From positions 80,954,532-81,018,531 of the forward strand of contig CM073591.1 in NCBI GenBank assembly GCA_037074705.1: a stretch of 64,000 bases of DNA. The letters are read 5' to 3'. This document shows, one piece after another, positions 11,691-25,619 of this stretch. Each line of letters begins with the position of its first letter. The first letter of the stretch is position 1. The position numbers and the translations under genes are program-made. This DNA comes from Zhengitettix transpicula. Lineage: Eukaryota > Arthropoda > Insecta > Orthoptera > Tetrigidae. The notes under the pieces were generated by a model. It did no database searches. It saw only the letters and a program-made list of their open reading frames with translations, and was not told the DNA's origin.

Positions 11691-13069
11691 AATTATACAT
11701 TGTTGGAACGCTAATTGAAAATAAAAAAATCTATCTGTAGCACCTAAATATTATTAACTTTAATATTCATTATACGAAAGCTGCATATTTTCTTTTAACA
11801 AAATTTAACCTGCCAATGTTATGTTTTTTATTCCCCAATATATGTTTTAGATTAGTATTATTGATAAAGTTTGGCCTTGTTAGTGTATAATTTCATCGGG
11901 AATGATTCAGATTTAAGTAGTGATATTTTAATTGGTTTGTATACTGAATCCTTCTATTTTCCCGGAGTTTCATAGATTTTAATCGTATGTAACATACGTA
12001 ATGGCATTAAACTTCCAAGATGAATAACGGAGATTTTCATCTTTTTGAACTTTTTATAATGTTCTGACACCAAATTATTGTCAATAGGACTAAACATAAA
12101 GACGAATTTTATTAATTAAACGTAACCCAATAACGAGGATGTTTCTATCGCATGATAGATGTCCTATTTAACTTTGACAAATGTTAATTTTTATATCTGA
12201 AACGTAAGATGTAGCAGATACTACTACAGAAGCTGAGAAACTCGTGGCTGGTTGGTAAGTTGGCATTACGACCAGAGCAGCAGCAGATCTGGAAGGGCGT
12301 GTTGAATTTCCAGTTGTCTACGGCTGCTGGAAACCTTACTACGACGACCGTAGTTTCTCGTCCGCAAAACAATGCCTACAGGCCTTTGTGCGTTTCCACG
12401 GAAATATTGCAATAGCAGTTCTGACCGAGCCGATTCTATTCAAAGTTGGTGTTGTCCTTAACACGATGCTACGCGTGAATCTCTATTAGGGCAGCGCTAA
12501 GTTCTCATAAAGGAGGGACTCCGTTTCGGCGGCCATTGTTCTACACTCGTTTGAAAAACACGCTAATTTGGGCTTTAAAGTCACAATCGTTATTTCACTT
12601 TGCTTCCAGGAACAACATTGAAAGTCAATTAAACATGCAATCACATTTTCGGGCAAAAACGAGTAGTGAAAGAGTTTTGTAAGATACGCTTAATTTAACC
12701 TTGCACACTAGTGCTTGTAAACACTTTAGCGTCGTTATAATATTTGATCAAATTTTAAGTCATTATTGTACATCATAAGAGTTATATAATAATTATTTTA
12801 CTGTAATTTTGACAAAAATAATGTTTTCATGGCCAGATATTTATTATAAGTATTTGAAAAATTATTATTTTTTAAATAAAACTTTACAAACCACACAATA
12901 TAATATTTTACATGAAATTCTTATGAACTTTATTACGTAAACGGAAAGTAACAACATTTCATGTAATTATTGTATAAATAATAATGTAATTTTGTAATGT
13001 GGTATTTATTTATTATGCATGTGTCTCCAAGTTTCGGATGCCAAAAATTTGTAATGGTTCTATGATGTA
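11691..13069. other. Unassigned DNA with a weak exon-like patch
   Basis: Mostly AT-rich. Around 12190-12420 the composition is more balanced and two frames are open for 50 or more codons. One short segment ends at a strong donor-like GGTAAGT (about 12254-12260). I cannot assign a gene. Confidence 0.3.
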
Positions 13070-14381
13070 CCACTGTGAACCAAAAGTAAGGTGAATTTAT
13101 TTATAAAATATAAATTCTTTATTTATTCTTCCAAATCAATTTCATCCCCTTAAAAGTAATCCTTGTCCGATAAAACGCTCTTTTTCCAACGCTTTTCCCA
13201 GTCCTCGAAACAGTCGGAATAGTCTTTTTCCGGTATAGCCCTCAAGACCTTCTTCGATTTGGTTTTTATCTCCTCAATCGTGTCAAAACGGCGTCCCCGC
13301 ATTGGCCTTTTGAGTTTGCGGAATAGCCAGAAGTCGCACGGAGACAAATCAGGCGAATACGGTGGTTGCGAAACGATATGAGTAGAGTTTTTGGCAAAAA
13401 AGTCGCGAAGAACCAATGCAGTATGACATGGTGCATTATCGTGATGAAGGAACCAGGACTTGTTCGCCTATAATTCCGGCCGTTTCAGACGAATAGCTTC
13501 ACGAAAACGACGCATAATGCTCAAATAATGTTCTTTGTTGACAGTTTGGCCCGGGGGAAGGAATTCATAGTGCACCACACCACGATAATCAAAGAAAAAT
13601 GTCAACATGGCCTTGATTTTCGATGGACTTTGCCGTGGTCTTTTCAGTCTTGCTTCACCTTTTGCGCGATATTCGCTGGATTGGTCGGTGGTTTCAGGCT
13701 CGTATGCGAAAATCCAAGTCTCGTCTCCAGTAATGATGCATTTCATGTGGTCCTGATAGTCAGACAGCAAAGTTTCACACACATCAACGAGACGCTTTTT
13801 TTCAAAACAATTGAGCGATTTTGGGACCAATCGAGACTTGACGCGTTTGAGAAAGAAAACATTCTTCAAAATGGTTTGGGCTGAGCCAAATGATATTCCA
13901 ACACTATCAGCGAGATCTTAAATTGTCCATAGACGATTTTCAAGCACCAAATCTTTGATATTCTGGACGTGGCCCTCGGCGGTAGCCGTTGATGGTCGTC
14001 CAGAGCGCGGTTCGTCTTCTACGCGTTCTCGGCCCTCTTTGAATTCGTTGTACCACCTATAAACGCTTTTTTGTGCCACAGTTTGATCACCAAAGGCCTT
14101 CCGCTACATTTTCAACGTGTCCGCACAAGAATATTCGTTCCGCAAACAAAATTTGAAGCAAGTTCTTTGCTCAACAAAATCACCCATTGCAATAATCGAA
14201 AAATTCACTTTTGGTTGTTTACAAAAACACGTGTAACTCGGAGATAATTAAACCTTTTAACAAACAGAAGCTTGGCAAATATTATAGACAGTACTACCAA
14301 CCTAGGAAAAAAAATTTACATGCTTTCCTAATACTCGGGATTTTTAAATAACAATTTCAACTTACATTTTGATCACTGTGG
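13070..14381 (-). mobile_element. Full-length mariner element, CCACTGTG lineage, copy 1
   Basis: The element is 1312 bp, flanked by TA at 13068-13069 and 14382-14383. The terminal inverted repeats are related but diverged: CCACTGTGAACCAAAAGTAA on the left and CCACAGTGATCAAAATGTAA on the reversed right end. The transposase frame is on the minus strand. The copy at 42946-44159 is the same family with the same orientation. Confidence 0.95.
13150..14187 (-). pseudogene. Mariner transposase, 345-codon frame with three stops
   Basis: From the ATG at 14187-14185 the frame runs exactly 345 codons to TAA at 13152-13150, the usual mariner transposase length, with no net indel. Three nonsense codons interrupt it: TAG at codon 28 (14106-14104), TAA at codon 90 (13920-13918) and TAG at codon 240 (13470-13468). 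The DNA-binding region carries EDEPRSGRPST, typical of mariners. The catalytic Asp residues fall at about 155 (ITGDETWIF), 250 (HHDNAPCH) and 285 (SPDLSPCDFWLF), giving DD34D and positions close to those of well-studied mariners. Point-mutation decay without frameshifts suggests a moderately young copy. Confidence 0.93.
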
Positions 14382-14383
14382 TA

Positions 14384-17167
14384 TATGAATAAGTGGCTCC
14401 ACGTTTTTAATGCAAAAAATTTTGAATGGTTTTCAATATTTAACCAAGTCAAAATAATTATTTTCTCAACTATGATTTTACAATACCTCCATTTTTAATT
14501 TCTAATTTTACTTAAGGTCTTTACATGGCCACTAGTAAGAAAAAAATAAAATATTACACTTTATGTAGCAAAAAACAAATAATTTAACTGGCGTGATTAA
14601 GTTTACTTCACCGTTAAATAATATAAAATTCAAATGTTAGTCTTTGGACACATCGGTCAGGACGTGGCACACTCTGGTAGATCCGGTCTTGGCGTGTTTT
14701 CTCCAATCTATTATGCTCAGCCAAAAATCTGTAATGACATTGTCTTGAAATAATAATCCGACAATAGCATTTAAATTAAGTATTAAGCGACTTGCGCATT
14801 AGATAACGGGTCTATCTTGCTCTTTTCGATACGTTTGTTTAATTAATAATAATAATAACCAAGCTCCCTCAGAGATAAATCTCGATCAATATTCTATCAA
14901 TAACTTCATTAATTACGGTAAATATAGTAACATAGCAAATAAGTATAACTTAAAATATGTTACCCCTGAGCTAACTTACTTGATTCGTGCCAACAGCTGA
15001 TTTAATCAGTTCTTTCTGACAATAATACTTTGTCACGGGACACCATATCTTCCAAAGAGAAGGCAAATTTAATATGATATTTGCAATTTCTTTGCATTTG
15101 AATCACTACAATTGATGTCTGAATAACGAATTATGAAAGAGTATCGTTTTTTATTAAAATTGACATGAATTTCATGTATTGTTCGCATAGTCAGATTTAT
15201 TACTACTATCACATAAATTAATTAGACAATGCTAAGTTTACTGAATAGGTTCTGGTATTTAATATATTGATTAATCCATAATTATCGTATAACGTAACGT
15301 AGGTTGCTTGTGATATTCTAACAAATATCGGCTGTTTTAAATGAAACTAGATTTTACTCACAGAATGTTTTCATGAATGTTTAGCAACTCATGCTTAATG
15401 AATAACGGATTTCTTCCGTTTCGGGATGAAACAGACTTTTATTCTTCATTGAAAGCTTCTTATGCTTTCTGATTTCTAATTAAATAGATAAATGATAACA
15501 TATTAATGTTTGTAATGGGATATAATTAATACTCGCTTCTTTTATCGGCTATTTAAATCAAAAAGAGGTCTTGCGAATAGTCTTATGCAACTAGTATGTA
15601 ATTTAAAAACAGAAAATAGAAACCATTCAATAATTTTCCGACATTACTTGTTAATTGTAATTTTCATTACGAGAAGACAAATCTCCACCATCTCCCAAAT
15701 TCAACAACTAGGTTTTGAAGTTGGATAAATTACTGCATTACGTATTTGAGATTATAATTTATTATTTTAATATACTGCATTAAATAGATACGTTAAGCGC
15801 CATCAACGGCTTCGTCACTAAAAATGCATCAAAATTATCTCTTTCCTCGAGATCTATAACGAACAGTTGGCATCACGGAACGGTGCAACACGTTACATCA
15901 CGATTTGGTGGCGGTATTTGGAAGTGTACATTGACTCTAAAAAAAATATTATGACCAAACAGGTGATGTCTGTCATATGTGAACTGGTCCTAACAACGCA
16001 TTACGCGCCTGCGTTGCTGTACAGTCTATCTACCGCTCTAAATACTCGGCCATAAATATCAACAGAGTTTAATTACTCGAAATGAATAGTATACCATTTT
16101 AACATTTGGACATAGGCTTCCAGTTATTATTATTAATTCCCTGAAATTATTATTTACTGATGTTCGGTTTTAATTATCAGAACTTGGAAACTAGGAGAAG
16201 AAAGTACTCACACATTCCATTAGCCATTACATGGGATCGTTGATATTTCAATTATAAAAATATAAGGGTGAAACATGTTTCCAAAATAATTGAACACTGC
16301 TACTTTCGACGATTTGTAAATTATATTTTTGAAGTAATTGGGGGTTCTAAGTGACTATAACAGTGAGACGATGTGGAAAAACGCTTTACATTTTACACAA
16401 CGAACATTTCTTCCAGTTTACTTTACGTGTGTTGATAGTCACTACATAAAGTGGTAAACGTTTCAGATTGAAATGTAGCCTTTATAATGTAAATGCACAG
16501 AACTGAAACTCTGTCGTATTTTTGCTAACAGGACACGTCATTGGGAATGTTTTGAATGGTGAAAACAGCCCGAGAAGGAAGTAATATCTTATTGTGCTGA
16601 CGGAGGGAGAGGGAATGTCGACGTCAGTCTGAGGTTCCCTACCGCGTCGTACAAAGCCACGTCTCAGCTGTCACGGCAGCAGCTAACATCCTCTTATTAT
16701 GTAACTACAGCACCAACGTTGCTAACTGGTTAATATTGAACTCGGTGACTCGTTAACCACGTAAAATTGTATTATTTGTTCCAAATGTGTCGTTTGACTT
16801 ACATTCTTTCTTTCTTTTTTTCTTAATTTGATATATTTTCAGCATTCTCCTCAAATTTTACGCTTTCTTGTCCATTTCTCCGTTAAATTGTGCGAAGGAA
16901 ACTTGAATTACAATATTATACCCTAACACATTTACTACATTCATTGAATTTAAAATTTAACCATTTGTCTCGCGTTAAAAAAAATTAGTTATAATGTGAT
17001 TTTCTTCCACTCCCTTTTTAATTCGTATAGTTATTCTCCTATATTTAATAAACCATATAGGACTTGAAGTAACAAATACAGTAATAGCACATATCTTGTG
17101 GAGTGGTATAAATATAATAATCAAATTGTCATTTAAAAATATGTTTTAAATTAATAATTTAATTAAA
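14384..17167. other. Unassigned AT-rich DNA
   Basis: No shared repeat was recognised over about 2.8 kb. A more GC-balanced patch at 16570-16700 contains GTCGACGTCAG but no frame or element end. The open frame at 15867-16055 has no features. Confidence 0.35.
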
Positions 17168-17482
17168 ATAGTCGGCCAGCTGCCTTCTAAACTGATCTAG
17201 GTACAGAGAGGGAAATTCTGCGACCCAACAGCAAATCCCTCTCCCGCCATCGGAAGAACGTTGGACAAGTACCCAATGCCCGACCTACCAGATGCGGGTT
17301 TTTCTAGTGTTCGTCTAGCATCACATTTAGGCGAATTGTCGGGTAATATCCTTAAACTATAGCCCGGTGGCCCTAGTTAACCATTGGATACCTTCCTCTA
17401 CCCTTCTGCATCTCCCCTTTTAAATCCCTTCCTATGCTATGAGCGGGGATTGCTACTATGTGGATAACCTATACATAGCCGT
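17168..17482 (+). mobile_element. Hairpin-rich retroposon, 5'-truncated copy
   Basis: It matches the dispersed retroposon from ATAGTCGGCCAGCTGCC to the 3' end at CTATACATAGCC. It lacks the first 200 or so bases and a poly(A) tail, and is clearly more diverged than the copies at 48-58 kb. Its 3' end is the ATACATAGCC subtype, shared with the copies at 32031 and 51722. Confidence 0.85.
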
Positions 17483-18344
17483 CATCTTCATTTGCATACA
17501 GTGTTTTTCTTCATAAAAGATTACTTTTGTCACTTTAAAATACTTGAAAGTAACGTAGAAAATGTACATATTCTAAAATGTAAACAGGAAACATTGAATG
17601 AAAGCAAGGAGAAGTATTGTATTTTCAGTTTACCCAGTGAATATTTGAAATATATTGGTGGTATTTTTTCTAAAATTACTTTCTTTATCTTAAATCTTTG
17701 CAATTTGGGATTATTGTTACTTAAAGGTCGCTAATCATAATTTTTGGGAATGTATGTATGCAGTTCTAACATCACTTCTCCCCCGTTTAACTTCTGAATG
17801 TTCTTAATGTGAGATAATTTCATTGATTTTGTTTGAAAAACGGTGTTTTTTTTAAGTGATTTTTGAAAATCAGCGTTTCATTGCCGATTCATTTCCTAGT
17901 ATTATACGTAAAAAAATTAATCTGATGGGAAAATAAAAGAAATAGTTTAAAAAGAAACTTAAGCTGTAACTAGTTTCAATACAATATTCTGTTTAGGATA
18001 TTTCTTCCCATTTTTTTAATAATTCAATAATACTGAATAACAAGAATTTCCAGAAACCTTCAACTAAATATAAAAATCGCAATGAACATTATTTAATGTT
18101 TAGTGCTTTCAAATATCGTAAGTAAGAGTAAAAATTTACGAATACTGACGATATTTTCATTTTTTTTCAACGAAAATTCTGCCGTAGAAATTAAAATATT
18201 TATACTGAACTTTTGATTGAGGTGCATGTTTTATTACCCTGTGTTTACTTACTCCGGATGTTCTAAGATTTTAATAATTCTATTTGGATTACCTAATTAT
18301 GCAATATAGAAATCGACTGAAAGAAATAAATCTATATGATAAAT
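17483..18344. other. Unassigned AT-rich DNA
   Basis: Contains an 80-codon open frame (17492-17734) in low-complexity sequence without recognisable domains; probably chance. Confidence 0.35.
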
Positions 18345-18725
18345 AAACAAAAGGTGGCCAATTTGTCAGAAAAAATTTATTATTCAATTAAAACGAAGAA
18401 TAATTACAATTTTACGACGTTTCGACCACAATTTTGATCATAGTATAATAACATCTTCAAATTTACAGATTTAAATTAATTTTGAAAAAATATTTAACTG
18501 TAAAAGCTTACTGTTAGGAATCTCCTACATATATATTTAAATTATATGTCCAAGTTATTTTACATTTATAATTTATTATATAAATGTTGGCTATTTTTGT
18601 TTGATAAAGTCCAAAAATTGTTGACGGAACGTTTTAGTTGAATACATTTTTATAAAAAATCGACAGCGTTTTGTTTATTTATTAAATTATTTTTGTCAGA
18701 TTAACTTAAATATTAAATCCATATC
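18345..18725. repeat. Old dispersed repeat with ACGACGTTTCGACCA core
   Basis: The segment ACGACGTTTCGACCACAA near 18414 is followed by a stretch (18650-18725) with GTTTTGTTTATTTATTAAAT and GTCAGATTA. The latter part matches 39769-39840, and the ACGACGTTT core resembles 40005-40020 and 62832-62850. It looks like remnants of one interspersed repeat, class unknown. Confidence 0.4.
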
Positions 18726-19246
18726 ACGTTAATTAAAAAAATTGTTGTTAGCTTCAAAAGTTTGTGCAACCCTTCGTTCCCATTTTATTTCTACGTGTTC
18801 TTAATGCTAGGTAATTTAAATGCCGTCTTGTTTGGATCTGTATTAAAATCGTTTCCCCTTTACAGGATTTCTGAATAGCAGTGTACCATTAGAGATATAT
18901 GGACTTTAATGTTAGGTAATATTATTTGAATTCTTTTCATTTAATAAAGATTAAATTTGCAGATAATATTGGAAGCTATTTATTTTTCCCGCAACTCTTT
19001 TCCGGTCATCCCGAGTCAATTTTTACAGAATTCTCTGCGAGCAAGCCTTATATAACGCAGTGGCGTAAGGTATTATCGATTGTGGCTATACGCAATTGCA
19101 AATTATTTCTCCTATTGAAACATCATTCTATAATACATTTAAAAGACATGGATCATTTTCCAAAAGAAATTTTTTTTGCATTTATGTTCCCTAATTTAGC
19201 AGATGTTACGTTATCAAGCAATGTTTTATATTATTATTTTTTTTCA

Positions 19247-19305
19247 GAAAAAGGCTACATGAGGGTAATCCAGTGCCAACTCACATTTAATATAATAGGA
19301 ATGAA
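19247..19305 (-). mobile_element. Hairpin-rich retroposon, 3' tail fragment only
   Basis: A T-run followed by AGGCTACATGAGGGTAATCC and a diverged CAACTCACATTTAATAT matches only the last 60 or so bases of the retroposon on the minus strand. It lies directly beside the longer copy at 19320. Confidence 0.7.
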
Positions 19306-19319
19306 TTTCATAATTATAT

Positions 19320-19738
19320 TTAGAAGAATAGGCTACAGGAGGATAATCCATAATGTGGTAACTCCCCTTTAATAGCATAGGAAGGAATTTTAAAGAGGGA
19401 ATGCGGAAGAATAGAGTAAGGTAGCCAAGGGTTATCTAGGGTCCCGGAGCTATAGTTCAAGGATTCTAACCCGCATTCCCCTAAAAGTAATGTAGGACAA
19501 ACCTGCATCATGTAGGTCGAGCATTGGGTACCTGTCCCACGCCCTTCCGATAGCGGGAGAGGAGTTTTCTGTGGGGACGCAGCATTCCCTTCTCCGTGCC
19601 TCGACTAGTTTAGTAGGCAGCTGGCCGACTGTTCCAATGGAAATAGATAACAACTCTTACCGTATGTCCAAGGTCTGTGATCCCGAAACATACACCTCTC
19701 AAAACAGCCCTCGGTGTCTCGGCTTGTGGGAACCTTTG
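19320..19738 (-). mobile_element. Hairpin-rich retroposon copy
   Basis: A minus-strand copy from the 3' end (AGGCTACAGGAGGATAATCC) up to the block TCGGCTTGTGGGAACCTT. It lacks the extreme 5' hairpin region and is moderately diverged. The open frames on both strands here are shadows of the repeat. Confidence 0.85.
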
Positions 19739-19739
19739 C

Positions 19740-20734
19740 ACATGTGATCTTATTACGTTTCTGTAATTAATCTTGCCTGCCATATTTGCCATCCTTTCAT
19801 TATCATCAGAAGTCCATAACCAAAAATTTCTATTTTTTAGTAAGTCTAAAATCGTCAAATTAACAGGCTCAGTTAATTTTATTTATTCAACGACATTCCG
19901 AGAGATTGGCTAAGGCACGAAATTGGTCAAACTTCCGGGACTTAATTAATTGAGTTAGAATCGGGATTTAGTTTTCATGCCAACGTCTTGATTCATGTAT
20001 GTAATTTTTAAACATGTTCATATTCAAATTGACCGTTTTCTGTTTATTTATGATATAGATTTGTTTTCTTTCTGATGATAGTATATAGAAGATATAGGAG
20101 TTATAAATAAAGTCTTCTCGGGCTTCTGAGTAATCAATTGTAATCGCGATGCCCGAAAAGACTTTATGCATTCTCAACACCGAGAAATACTACAAAGAAT
20201 ATTATTAAAATATTAGAACATGCTATGCATGTAAACAATTGAAACTAAAACATACACATCAAACGCTCAATATAAGTAATTTAATTTCTACTCCAGAATA
20301 TTCGACCAACAAACGGAAATCTGGTTAGTATTCGCAAATTTTTACTCATACTCATCAAGATCTTTGAAGGGGAAATTTACGTCCTCTTCTATAGAGATAA
20401 CTTTGGCGCCGTATAATTTCCTGTACATACTCAGTCGAGAGCGTAACGTTTTCTTGTGACGTTAATAATTTCTCCTATTGACGCTAGACTAGAAAAATAT
20501 TCTTAAAAATATGAGTTCACGTATATTTGTAACTGTATAACAACATATAATTTAAGGTAGACAGGATGACTAAGAGTAACTTGATTATGTGAAGGCCTAT
20601 AATTAATAAGCTGGCGTGTCTGTTTGTGAGACAGTTTGAAAGGATGAAACTGAATAACGAATGAACAGATAAAATGAATATTAAAACAATAAATTAACAG
20701 ACAATAACAGAAATTATTTTTTAAAAACATATAA
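19740..20734. other. Unassigned AT-rich DNA
   Basis: No gene or clear element. A short stretch near 20025-20050 weakly resembles the repeat at 18650-18725. Confidence 0.35.
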
Positions 20735-20905
20735 TTCAAAATTGAATAGATGTTTCGATCAACTGTTGTGATCACAACAGTTGATCGAAACGTTTACTGA
20801 CTTTTAAATTATATATTGTTCAAAATTGAATAGATGTTTCGATCAACTGTTGTGTTCACAACAATAGTTGATCGAAACTTTTACTGACTTTTAAATTATA
20901 TATTG
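20735..20905. repeat. Tandem duplication of an 84/87-bp unit with a long palindrome
   Basis: Two direct repeats start at TTCAAAATTGAATAGATG (20735 and 20819), and a third partial start lies at 20906. Each unit contains a palindrome built on GTTTCGATCAACTGTTGTG. The first (20752-20791) is a perfect 40-base palindrome; the second (20836-20878) has a 3-base insertion and a substitution near the centre. Confidence 0.9.
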
Positions 20906-20909
20906 TTCA

Positions 20910-23900
20910 AAATTAATTTCTGTTATTGTCTATTATACGATTTCGTTAATTTCTTGTGTTGTCTTACTGACGTTAATTATACTATTTTAAAATAAATATT
21001 ATTTCTCAAGTTACAACATAGTCCATATATTTAGCCGAGTTTAAAGTCAAGATTGAGGTTGATGGAATGGTGAAAATACATTTAAATTATTGGCTACGGA
21101 TGATTGCATTGTCTTTGGATAAATTACGTTTCTTTTAGGAATATTAATCTGCTAATTACTCGCCAACGACGGTCATATGTAGCCATTCAATAACTTGAGA
21201 AGTGTTTCAACTCCTGTTGCAATAGTTTACAATAAATATTAGTATGATTTCATAATAAGCCATTTTATTCCAATTTTAACGACTTAACAGATATGTTATT
21301 GACACGCATGACAGGAGAATTAAAAATTCGTTAAACTTATTAACATATGCTAATTAATAATCACAATCGAGCCAAAATCAGATGTGGTCATGTTTGTAAA
21401 TATGTTTTATTAAGGGTTGTTTTAAGTACGCTAATTCTCTAGAAAAATTTATGTTAGTAGATTCTGACGCAAATTTCTTACAGTCGTGAAATTTTTTTTT
21501 CTAATCTGACGTGTATATTTGTAATACACTTTCTGGGGTGGAAGAGGAAGGATTCGCACTACTTTCCTCTGTTACAAAACATTTGCAATCTTCCTGACTG
21601 CCCCCCTTAGGGTCACAGAACCCAGCTGGGAAATTGGGAAGCCACTCTACAGCCCAACATACGCAGCTAGAACACACTTGCTACAAGCTTTCTCGTCAAT
21701 ACACGCTGTCGCCAATTTTATTAAGTTCTTGGGATATATTTTTTAAAGTAATTGAGAAACGTAATTAAATTTAATTATGGACAGAAATATGCTACATGAA
21801 AATCAAAGTATTATATTTAATATTGTTTATATCGCCTTCGTTAAGGACTCATGGGTTTCTAGCAGAGACAGCGTAAAAAAAGTATGGTTCGATAAATAAT
21901 TAATACCACATTAATTCTGTAACACAGTAATTCTTATTAAAATATTTCTAAAGCGCGGGAATATCACGGTCGCTTGCTGTTTCTCTACAAATATTAAACT
22001 AGTTCATCAGTCATTTTGTATGTCATTTTAAAATCGAGTAAGTTATTAACAGATAAGAGTTTTGATTCTTCTGTTCTTGAGATTTTGTTATTTTTGAAAA
22101 ATGATTCCGTCATAATACAAGTCAAAAGGAAATGAAAAGGAAGATTATTCAAAGTTTCGTTACCAAAATAACAAAATTTACAAGAAAATCTAATTGTGAT
22201 CCTTCATTCTTTTCACTGAGGTGCTAATGGAGTAACATGAAGTAAAAACAAATCTTAGAAATCACTTAACGTAACTTCAGTTACTTCATTAAAATTCAGT
22301 GGCTATGAACGACATCCTCACCATAAATAACGCTTATTTATTTTTCAAATGAACCCTGTCGGACAATGTCTAGGCCCGGGGAAGTACTGGATGGTCGTAC
22401 TTAACTCTCTGTTAGACGCGCTCCCTAAAGTAACGAGGTTAGTCGCGTTCCAGGGGACCTGAACTTAACTATTTTGTTGTTGATCACTTTTCTGAATCAG
22501 CTATTTTTAATATTTTCACAAACATTAAACATACGAATTTTAGATACATATATACATAATTAATACACCCAATTACAGTCTGGTTTAATTAAAACTTGCC
22601 ACTTTATTCAAAATATTCGATAATTAAAATATACTATCAAAAATATTCTAATTTTCTAATATCAAAATATCATTTAGTATTATAATCATAAATTATTGAG
22701 ACTCTAATTGTGTAAACCAAACGTCAGTTAGATGCCAGATTGATAATAAATTCCAAATTGCTTGTAATATAATTGTTTAAAAATGCAGTTGATTATTTAT
22801 ATGATTATTTTTTAATGAATATTTAAAGTCTTCTTCTTTTGTGAAAAATCTGTTGAAACGCTCATAATTTTCGTGTACATAATAGCATAATATAAATAAT
22901 TATATTTTACGTAAAATAATTCCTTTAATTAGATTTTTTGTTTGAATGTTTATTGACAAGGAATTTTTGGCAAATTATTTTTGAGTATATACAAAAACAC
23001 AATAATCATTCACACTTTGTGCAACAATATTGTGTTTTACATTGTTTTTTTTTAGTTTCCTTGATGTATGGCCCGGAGTTTTCTCTTTATGTAGTTCGTC
23101 AATTTCATGACCCGTAACCGAGTCATCAGACATAGTTCCTATGTTCAGTTACCTATTCATCTTATTTTATCTCAAAATCGTTGTCATAAACGCCATTTAT
23201 GTCATAATTATCCTCTTCCAAAAGAAGACGACGAATTTCATCTACATCTTGAGGATTATTCAAGTTGTATATATTTTTACTCATTTTCCACAATTATTCA
23301 CAAACACAAAAACGGATAGTTATAATAAAAAACTGAAAATATAATATCCACTTATAGGAATAAAAGTTAAGTATTAGAAAAGACATATTTGATACTAAAA
23401 TTGAATAATCGTCAATGAGTTATACGAAAAGGAAGTATATTATTACTCCGTACTACTGCGGCAAGGGCGATAAAATACTGACGTTAGTGGTCGCAGTAGG
23501 CCCATGGACCTAAGACAAGCTACTTACTTATTCAAACGTCATTTTCCGAGAAACAACTGTCGATTTTGGAGTGTGAACTTGGCAGAATATTTTAAACACA
23601 TTCTTCTAAGATGTCATAAAGGTTCATCCCTGTATCTGACCTGGCTATAGATAAAGAAATTAAATTGCGTCAGTGCCCTGGATCTAGCGCGACTAACGGA
23701 CGATTAATATCCAGAAATAAGACAATTAATTAATTTTATGTATTTTTTGATTGTACGCATTATTTCTACAGTTACAGTACGTCCTCTGTTTTTCTTAGCA
23801 CTTGAAGAAAGGGACGAAGTTTCCAGAAATGTTTTGTGATATTTAATCATCAGTTCATTTTGTCTTTCATTTGGCTATTTTATCTTATTATCGAATTTGT

Positions 23901-25600
23901 TTTTCTCTAAATTTCTAATTGTATCTATTAAGCTGATTCAGTTTCGATTTAAAATTTCTTAATAAGTTGGGCTTTCTACTGTATAAAATCTTCAGTTCTC
24001 CATAGAATTATGAATTATGAATAAAAATGTAAAATCTGTGTTCAGATATATTCTGTTTCAATATGGAGGTAATGGGAATTAGATAATCATAGATACTTTA
24101 CGACAGGGCTAAACGATGATTTAAAACTTTTCCTGAGAAAATATTAGGTAATAACGGAGCGCTAAAATTCAAATATACAATCTTGATGTCATTAGTTTAA
24201 AATTCTGTGAAAAACAATTTCTTAAAAGCGATAGAATCGTGCTTCGGGTTTTAGGTCAATGTGAAAAGATGGTATGGAATATTTATAATGGATAGGACCT
24301 CGATAATGGACTCTCTGAACCCAGTGCATTTATTAGTTTTATTTCACTAGGAATGACCCGATCAATTTACCACAGAGTTCCAATCAGATGCGATGAAAGT
24401 TTACGTTTAGCAAGAATTCAAGTAACTATCTCAAGAAAGGCATTTTTCAAATATAAAACCAAGAAACTATGTAATAGTAATAGAGAAGTCTAAGCCTGTA
24501 CATCGTATGCACTCAGGTAATTGCTGGGTGGGGTTTTGACATAATTGCAGAGTGACATATTTAGATTTTGCAAATCACTTAGGCAAGAACATTCGTCACG
24601 TCAACGACACAGAAGTGAAATAGTCTTCATACTGGTTTGGACTTGCTCTGCTACGGCGAATTCTGTAATCCTATAGCCTACGACATTTACAATTAGAAGT
24701 AAAACCACTCCAGTTCCCTTATTTTCTCTCGTCGTTTCGGCGAATACGGATAGTCAACGTAAGAACTTTTTTCGTCGTGAATGGAGCTGCTGCCGGAAAC
24801 TGTTAAAGCATTCAATCCTCAGCATTCAAGTCTTACCCGGGCGGTAATCAATCTTACCAGCACTGGGAACTTTCTATGAAATGACAAGTCCTTTTTCGCT
24901 ACGTCCTGTTCCTTTTCAAGCCACTCGAGAGAGAAACAGAAAATTTTGTCGTCGTTTCCCGGCTTGTGCAGTCGTATAAACGCTAATCACTTTTAAGTAA
25001 TTATTACTATCAGAACTTTCCCTTTATCAGTGATCGTTCCACGTTAAACTTAAATTAAATCTGCGAAATGACTCTTAAATCAATACGACACGCTGACTGA
25101 TGTGATCCTGGTCATGTTTCAGTGCTATAACCGTAGTTTAATACTGTAGATGTTGAAGTTATAGCAAGGGCTATTAGCTAGCTGGAACCGTCCTCTATAC
25201 CAGGAAGGAAATATTGGTTTTTATCGTAAGGTTTAACTTTTGGCGTATTCATAGAAAAGGGCTTGGTTCTTTTATATTATTTAAACTTACTTTTGACGGC
25301 TTAGCGCTTTTTTGGCGTTTCCCTGCTAATATTATAAGTAACAATATTATAATAAACATGAAACTAAATTAATTCTATACTTGTTTATTAACCACTTCTA
25401 TCCACTCAACATAAGGCGTGGGTCTGAATATGTGACGTAGTCACTCTTCATCATCATAGTCACTCTTCATTTCAGCGATTGTGGATTCGACAACAATATA
25501 GCGTATTTCGAACAATTTTTCAGCATTATCATCTCCCCCTCCCTGCTCTTAACGGCCAACTCGGCTATCTCCAATCCCAACAATCTCGGCCATTTTGGAC
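20910..25600. other. Long unassigned AT-rich stretch
   Basis: About 4.7 kb without a recognisable gene. The only repeat seen is a diverged arm of the GCCAAATAC family near 23836-23877. More GC-balanced patches (22360-22460, 23440-23530, 24640-24980) show no frame or element ends. Two open frames of about 70 codons at 23107-23344 overlap each other and look like chance. Confidence 0.35.
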
Positions 25601-25619
25601 ACAAAGAGTCCAGTATTCA

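Noticed and set aside
15867..16055. 62-codon frame beginning MASRNGATRYITIWW
   Set aside because: Short, no homology recognised, no supporting signals.
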